Origin: Isoperla grammatica
Lineage: Eukaryota; Arthropoda; Insecta; Plecoptera; Perlodidae
Direction of reading: 5' to 3'
NCBI GenBank assembly: GCA_945910005.1
Contig: OX246739.1
Location: 4,494,001 to 4,558,000, forward strand
DNA length: 64,000 bases
The translations under genes were made by a program, and so were the position numbers. Shown here in pieces: positions 60,301 to 64,000 of this stretch. The number at the start of each line of letters is the position of its first letter. Position 1 is the stretch's first letter. The notes below the pieces were generated by a model that worked only from the letters and a program-made list of their open reading frames with translations, was not told the origin of the DNA and did not search any database.

Positions 60301-63300
60301 AGAGGAGTAAAAAAACATCTATTTTGTCTTGCGTGGTGTAAAAGCTAATTTATGTTAACGGGTGGACTCAGAATTTCGCAGTACATTTCGCGTAGTTGAA
60401 TTTATTTTTATAAAGACCGGAGCGGCGGTCAGCGTTTTGGCCGCGAACTCATTAAACTGATAAAAAAGGTGGGTTTAACTTGAAAACCACAATTCTTTCA
60501 TTCATTAACATAGTATTTTTCCACCAGTTTTTTTCTCTTCTGTTTTACGTTCCACATTCGTTCTATATGCAAATTCTTATCAGATTCGTACCAGAGGATG
60601 GTTCGGTTGGAACTCACACTCATCGTGTTAACCAGACTGTTATATGGCGTCGATTTTTTGTCCTGAAAGACATGTTAGACGAGGTATTGCAGCTGACAAC
60701 ATAATCTGTTTGTTGAGCGAAATGAGAAAATTCTAAGGTTAATCATGGTTGAATGAAGACAGCCAAATTGGTTTTTATACCAAGAAACATTCATTTTCAC
60801 GCAGCGAAGTCTCTTTTTGTGCCAAGATGCGGCTTTTAAATTATTTAAAACGATTTTTTGTTAACCTGACCCGTTAAGCTAAATTAAATGGTTTTGAAAT
60901 GCTGGTCTTGAAATTAAATTTTGTGTATGAAGTTCATTACTTTTATTTACTCTCAGAGAAAAGCTGTAATTTTAAATAAATTGACAGATATTAAATTTTG
61001 TATCTCTTACTAAAGGTGTTACTCATGCAGACATCAAATTATAGAACCTGTTGCTAGGCTGATAAAGTTAACCCAAATATAAGCAAATGTAAGATCAATT
61101 ACGTTTTGAAATTAAATGCAGCACCTTTGATTATCGGCTCCGTAGTTTATTGAAAAGAATGACAAAGTGAGAAGGTTGGACCCAACATTTCTGTGACACT
61201 ATAACTTGCAACACGTTTATGTTTCATTTGACTTAATTCTGTTTGTAAATTGTATTGAAAAAGTTTATTTTATCTTCCTACTTCTGAAGAACGTAACAAT
61301 TTTGTTTTTTGATAGGTTTAGCAGTTTGGTTTTGGTCTCTTTATGGCTAAACATTATTAATGGTGATAATGCTTGGGTGGGTTATTGATTATATTAACAC
61401 ATTTATGAACAGCACAATTTGTCTTAAATCCATTTTCAGTAATATATAGCTTCGCTTAACAGGCAAGCACTTAATTTAAGTTGGCAATGATTTATCCATT
61501 CACGCTCTTAAAACAATTTCTAAGCAATCCTTCTTTAATATTCACGCAAAGTTTTAGAAGAACGACAAAGCGCTCAGAACCTCAATTATTCGGCAATTTT
61601 ACACAAAAAGCTTTCAGTTGGAAGGCTCCTCTGTAAAAAATCAATTTATTGAAAAAAAAAAAGTTAAAATTGCTTCTTCCCATTGTTCGTAAAGTTGTGG
61701 AAGCAGAGAATTACAAAGCGCCGTGGTAGTAGCCCCTCCGCCTATGTGGACAAAAACTCATTACTGCGGAAAGCCCCAAGCTCCGATCTAATCTACTTTC
61801 AGTGCGCGGCTGAGCCTTCAAGGCAGACAAGTTTGCCAATACGTGGACTTCAAATATGAAATACTGTCGTACAATTTTAGATAACGTTTTATTTATATGT
61901 ATTTTTAGGCTTAAAGGATTGCACATTTCGTTGTCACATTTCGAAATACCCTAATAAATTGTGTTTATAAGGAAATAAATTTTACACGCCACTGTAATAT
62001 TTTTTTTGTTTTCTTAGCTTATTAGCGAGAAATAAATAAAAACAAAATATACATTGTCTCTGCAGGTTTTTAACTTGTATTTAATTATAATTTGTTTATG
62101 ATTTAATTTTCCATGATTTCTTTTTATCTTCGTGTTGCCTGTATTTTTTAATTTACCTTAACAGTGGAAACTAGTTATTTCATTTTTAGTAGTGATTATA
62201 AAAGTGTGACAATATTTGGTGGAGGTGCCGAGTATGGTTTAACATCCACCTTGTTGACCACCGAAACCTCTTCCAAATTCTTTTGTTCAATAAAGACAAA
62301 CTCACCTACGTGATTATATTTATGCATCGCTTTTATTTCAGTCTAAATAAACCACCTTGAAATAATAAATATTATAAAAGTCTTAATTTCAGTCATTGTT
62401 TGTTTGAGGAAAAGGCAATGCTTCGATTAACCACAGTATACATCCACGTCAACTACACTGGTTGTGTTTTTATACATTTGTGTCTCACTCTTAAGTTAAA
62501 TTCTAATCAATTATATCATCCGCTCTATATTTATTGAAAGAAAACTTTATTTTGTAGCCTAATTTAAAAAATATAAGAAGTTCAGAATGATTCTTACTGC
62601 CGAAATGAGTGCGTCTCTGAAGCCTTTCACTTTGAGTTATATAAGTAATTACTTTTGCTAATTATATTAAACATATTATATTATTTGTATTGTTGTGTTT
62701 ATTTATTTACTAGTTACATAATAACATCGTTTTCGTTAAACAGTTAATTATAAGTAAGTAAATTTTCAGTTGATTTCTATTACAAGTAAGAACATTATTA
62801 AACTTAAACCTATCACACATCTATTAAGCATAAATTAGTAATTCTGTACATTTAAGCCGCCATTCTACACCGTTTTATGAAATATTATTTACAGCATGTT
62901 TATTTTGATTTGCCGGTTTGCTTGTTACATTGTTATGTTTTATCCGTACTTGCCATTTGTTTTCAGATATCTCCACTTTAATGACCTGGTGGAAATTAAC
63001 CCAGATACATTTACCCATGCCCCCTCGTTAGTGAGATTGTAAGTAAAGGGGATGAGAAAGCCCAAGGAGATAAACACAGTTGCCACAATATTACAAACTA
63101 CAGTGACTCGACAGCTGTGATCTTTAACCTTTGTTATGAACGTTTGTAAAGCCGTAATTTATTACACTTTTGTTATTTGATACAATAAATATGCCTGTTA
63201 CAAATTTTTACGATATAAAAATTACAACGAAACATGAACTTTAGTTTGTATTTTAACTTGTATTCGAGTATGTTAAACAAATTTAAAAGTAAACACTGAT

Positions 63301-64000
63301 GAAGTATCATGTTGCCCAGAAAAACAGAAGCCATAACAAATGTTAAATTCGCAATACTTTGAATTACTGAATATTGTATGAGTGTGTTTATCTTGGAAAC
63401 TTTGTATGTAGATAGTATTAAAAGGTGGGTGCATAAAACAACAAGACTTGGGTAGACGATAACAAATGTTGAAATTACACTAATCAAAACCTCCTTACAA
63501 AACGTGGTTTACTTTGATCCAGGGAAACATAGATGCCGGGACTTATAATCTACGTTATTTCAACCCCTTGTTGAATAATTCGTTTACAACAATACATATT
63601 TATCATACACAATTATTTAGCAATACATCATCGTCGTGATAAGGAGCTTTGTAAAACATAGCACACAATAACAAACATTACATATTATTCATTTCCGAAT
63701 ACAAGCAAACACTCTAGTTCCTGTCAACCCTACACTCGTTCAAATAATAGTCAGACAATCAATTATTACGATAGAAGTTAAATGTTCCTATTATAAAACA
63801 TTTGAAAACACGAAAATAAAACATAATATAATATTTGTTTTGCTGTCCAACGCCCTCGATTCTGTTGTCTTGTTTACACCCACCTTTAAGGGGCCATCAC
63901 GAATTGTGTGTGAGAAGGTTATGACAAAAACAAATTGTTGATTTGTGGGGAATGTTATCATTACAGGTACGTGCATTTCAACAAGATAGAAAAGTTAGGA
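51312..64000 (+). CDS. PXDN: Peroxidasin, N-terminal LRR region (partial; exons 51312-51383, 56678-56749, 58014-58085, 62967-63038, 63967-64000)
   Basis: Five exons splice in frame into consecutive 24-residue leucine-rich repeats. Recognisable strings across the joins are NLNTLLLNNN, LRYLYLYKN and LEQLYLHFN, which are characteristic of LRR1-LRR4 of peroxidasin. The repeat order also matches that family, with the DLRFN repeat first. Peroxidasin is a secreted heme peroxidase of basement membranes that makes hypobromous acid and so forms sulfilimine crosslinks in collagen IV. Its usual layout is signal peptide, LRRNT, about five LRRs, LRRCT, Ig domains, peroxidase and VWC. Only the LRR part is here. 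The 5' exon(s) for signal peptide and LRRNT were not found, and the gene runs off the right edge. All full exons are 72 nt with phase 2 introns, so any one could be skipped without a frameshift. Another LRR protein (Slit-like, LGR-like) is a weaker alternative because the repeat strings fit peroxidasin best. Confidence 0.82.
53525..53600 (+). mobile_element. SINE remnant with B box
   Basis: Contains ggtccaggtttcgattcccg, an almost perfect tRNA T-arm/B-box sequence, then gggccaggtac. No clear A box precedes it. It lies in peroxidasin intron 1. Confidence 0.4.
54011..54268. repeat. Two diverged ~130-bp direct repeats
   Basis: The segment attcgtgaccggacaaa occurs at about 54018 and 54148. Each is followed by ctcacattNtgccg, cagaaaaatatttt (or tagaaaaatatttt), then agtaact and gtgtaactttg. 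The two copies are side by side, probably as part of a retroposon 3' region that continues to the AAAC tail. Confidence 0.8.
54269..54424 (+). mobile_element. Retroposon 3' end with A/AAAC tail
   Basis: A segment with ggatggtccaaatttcaagt and gaccgctatcgacggacat leads straight into a run of A and then at least eight AAAC units (about 54367-54424). A unique body followed by a simple A-rich repeat is what LINE or SINE 3' ends look like. The family is not identified. Confidence 0.6.
54613..55080 (+). CDS. Unexplained 155-codon open reading frame (doubtful gene)
   Basis: An ATG-started frame of 155 codons in the sense orientation within peroxidasin intron 1, about 190 nt downstream of the AAAC tail. 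The protein would have a hydrophobic stretch around residues 27-42 (GPLFVTLISGSYFVVY) followed by a basic middle (about residues 47-75, with KKRWMDLKRR). No domain is recognised and no splice sites or promoter stand out. Length alone is near what chance gives in 64 kb. It may be part of a transposon, an intronic transcript, or noise. Confidence 0.12.
   Translation: MSPHFTIFASIVENFGKWMFPDQTNGPLFVTLISGSYFVVYSNVHWKKWARSFKAKTIYPAGSAKKRWMDLKRRVQIFRCTTSIVDLRSRSRSFISSHDSKDSKSYLSIHYFKPTKTSVELQRFGTDPIGDKCLKCVHPWRYSFGLDRYNLFCRE
56678..56749 (+). CDS. PXDN: Peroxidasin exon encoding LRR2
   Basis: This 72-nt exon is bounded by tttccag on the left and gtaagtaaa on the right. Its first base completes the split Leu codon from the previous exon. 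The repeat begins LLNNNHIARL and ends LKDLRYL, with Asn at the expected ladder position and Phe in the VFNGL turn. LLNNN following NLNTL is a strong peroxidasin signature. Intron phase is 2 on both sides. Confidence 0.85.
56750..58013 (+). other. Peroxidasin intron between LRR2 and LRR3 exons
   Basis: About 1.26 kb with donor gtaagta and acceptor ttgacag. Short open frames in it show no domain or splice signals. Nothing else seen. Confidence 0.8.
58014..58085 (+). CDS. PXDN: Peroxidasin exon encoding LRR3
   Basis: This 72-nt exon follows tgcttgacag and precedes gtaagtatt. The first base completes TTG (Leu). The repeat begins YLYKNRLREID and ends LPKLEQL. YLYKN and LEQL are conserved in peroxidasin LRR3. 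Phase 2 introns flank it, as for the other exons. The upstream intron is the shortest but one of those seen (about 1.26 kb). Confidence 0.85.
58284..58450. repeat. Diverged inverted copy of the ~182-bp repeat, inside peroxidasin intron 3
   Basis: Read on the - strand this stretch follows the 29-kb array unit along most of its length. Shared blocks (given on the + strand) include gaaacttNcNtNattatctc, tggtatgtcacgcaggtt, aattagaaggNatcaa, cttacaaatc and acattacgta. It is a single copy in inverse orientation, so the repeat is dispersed in the genome rather than confined to one satellite array. Confidence 0.85.
59054..59088. repeat. Perfect inverted repeat, 10-bp arms, in peroxidasin intron 3
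   Basis: CTTTTGTCCA (59054-59063) pairs with TGGACAAAAG (59079-59088). The arms resemble HMG-box (SOX/TCF) sites, which is a weak resemblance only. Confidence 0.9.
62967..63038 (+). CDS. PXDN: Peroxidasin exon encoding LRR4
   Basis: This 72-nt exon lies between ttgttttcag and gtaagtaaa. The first base completes CTA (Leu). The repeat begins YLHFNDLVEINP and ends PSLVRL, keeping the Asn ladder and the Phe of DTFTHAP. YLHFN after LEQL is typical of peroxidasin LRR4. The last two bases (tt) form a split codon with the next exon, again phase 2. Confidence 0.84.
63039..63966 (+). other. Peroxidasin intron between LRR4 and LRR5 exons
   Basis: About 0.93 kb, donor gtaagta, acceptor cattacag. No repeats or coding potential recognised. 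Confidence 0.78.
63967..64000 (+). CDS. PXDN: Peroxidasin exon encoding the start of LRR5 (truncated by the window edge)
   Basis: After an acceptor (atcattacag) the first base completes TTG (Leu) and the frame continues YVHFNKIEKLG to the last base of the window. This is the N-terminal half of a fifth LRR. The exon is cut by the window end; from the other exons one expects it to be 72 nt or to continue into the LRRCT cap. Confidence 0.75.

Larger units (their letters stand above)
58086..62966 (+). other. Peroxidasin intron between LRR3 and LRR4 exons
   Basis: About 4.9 kb with donor gtaagta and acceptor ttttcag. It carries a diverged, inverted copy of the ~182-bp repeat (58284-58450), a perfect 10-bp-arm hairpin at 59054-59088, and a ~20-bp motif shared in opposite orientation between 59048 and 61762. 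Otherwise AT-rich with no gene. Confidence 0.8.

Overview
This window is AT-rich eukaryotic DNA made almost entirely of non-coding sequence and transposon relics, with one gene recognised with confidence. The signs are multi-kilobase spacing between short exons, consensus GT-AG splice sites, a non-LTR retrotransposon, tRNA-derived SINEs, MITEs and tandem repeats. It suggests a bilaterian animal, probably an invertebrate. An arthropod is a guess from the style of the retrotransposon and the peroxidasin sequence; the sequence does not settle the lineage.

The gene lies at the right end on the + strand. Five consecutive 72-nt exons (the fifth cut by the window edge) start at 51312, 56678, 58014, 62967 and 63967. 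Each encodes exactly one 24-residue leucine-rich repeat, and every intron is phase 2. When spliced they read in frame as LRR1 to the start of LRR5 of a peroxidasin (PXDN/Pxn), the secreted heme peroxidase of the extracellular matrix that crosslinks collagen IV. The LRRCT, Ig, peroxidase and VWC parts would lie beyond base 64000. The exon(s) for the signal peptide and N-terminal cysteine cap were not found in the 51 kb upstream. They are either very diverged or lie left of the window. A CpG-rich block at about 37.58-37.86 kb, ending in a donor-like site, is a speculative first-exon candidate.

Left and middle regions (1-51 kb): no ordinary gene is supported. Recognisable items are a 5'-truncated non-LTR retrotransposon on the - strand with an uninterrupted reverse-transcriptase C-terminal half and a poly(A) tail (42232 to about 43590); two short inverted-repeat elements flanked by TTA, of PIF/Harbinger MITE type (25906-26083 and 45295-45459); several tRNA-derived SINE copies or fragments; a four-unit ~182-bp tandem array (29.14-29.89 kb) with one diverged inverted copy inside peroxidasin intron 3; a seven-unit minisatellite (31.03-31.60 kb); a heptamer array; long G tracts including a G-quadruplex-prone GGGGGT array; and several perfect hairpins.

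No CRISPR array, operon, rRNA gene or intact tRNA gene was seen, and I did not find a convincing new biological system. The most useful second looks are the strict one-repeat-per-exon structure of the peroxidasin gene, the dispersed 182-bp repeat, the two TTA-flanked MITEs, and a few unexplained blocks with coding-like or regulatory-like composition.
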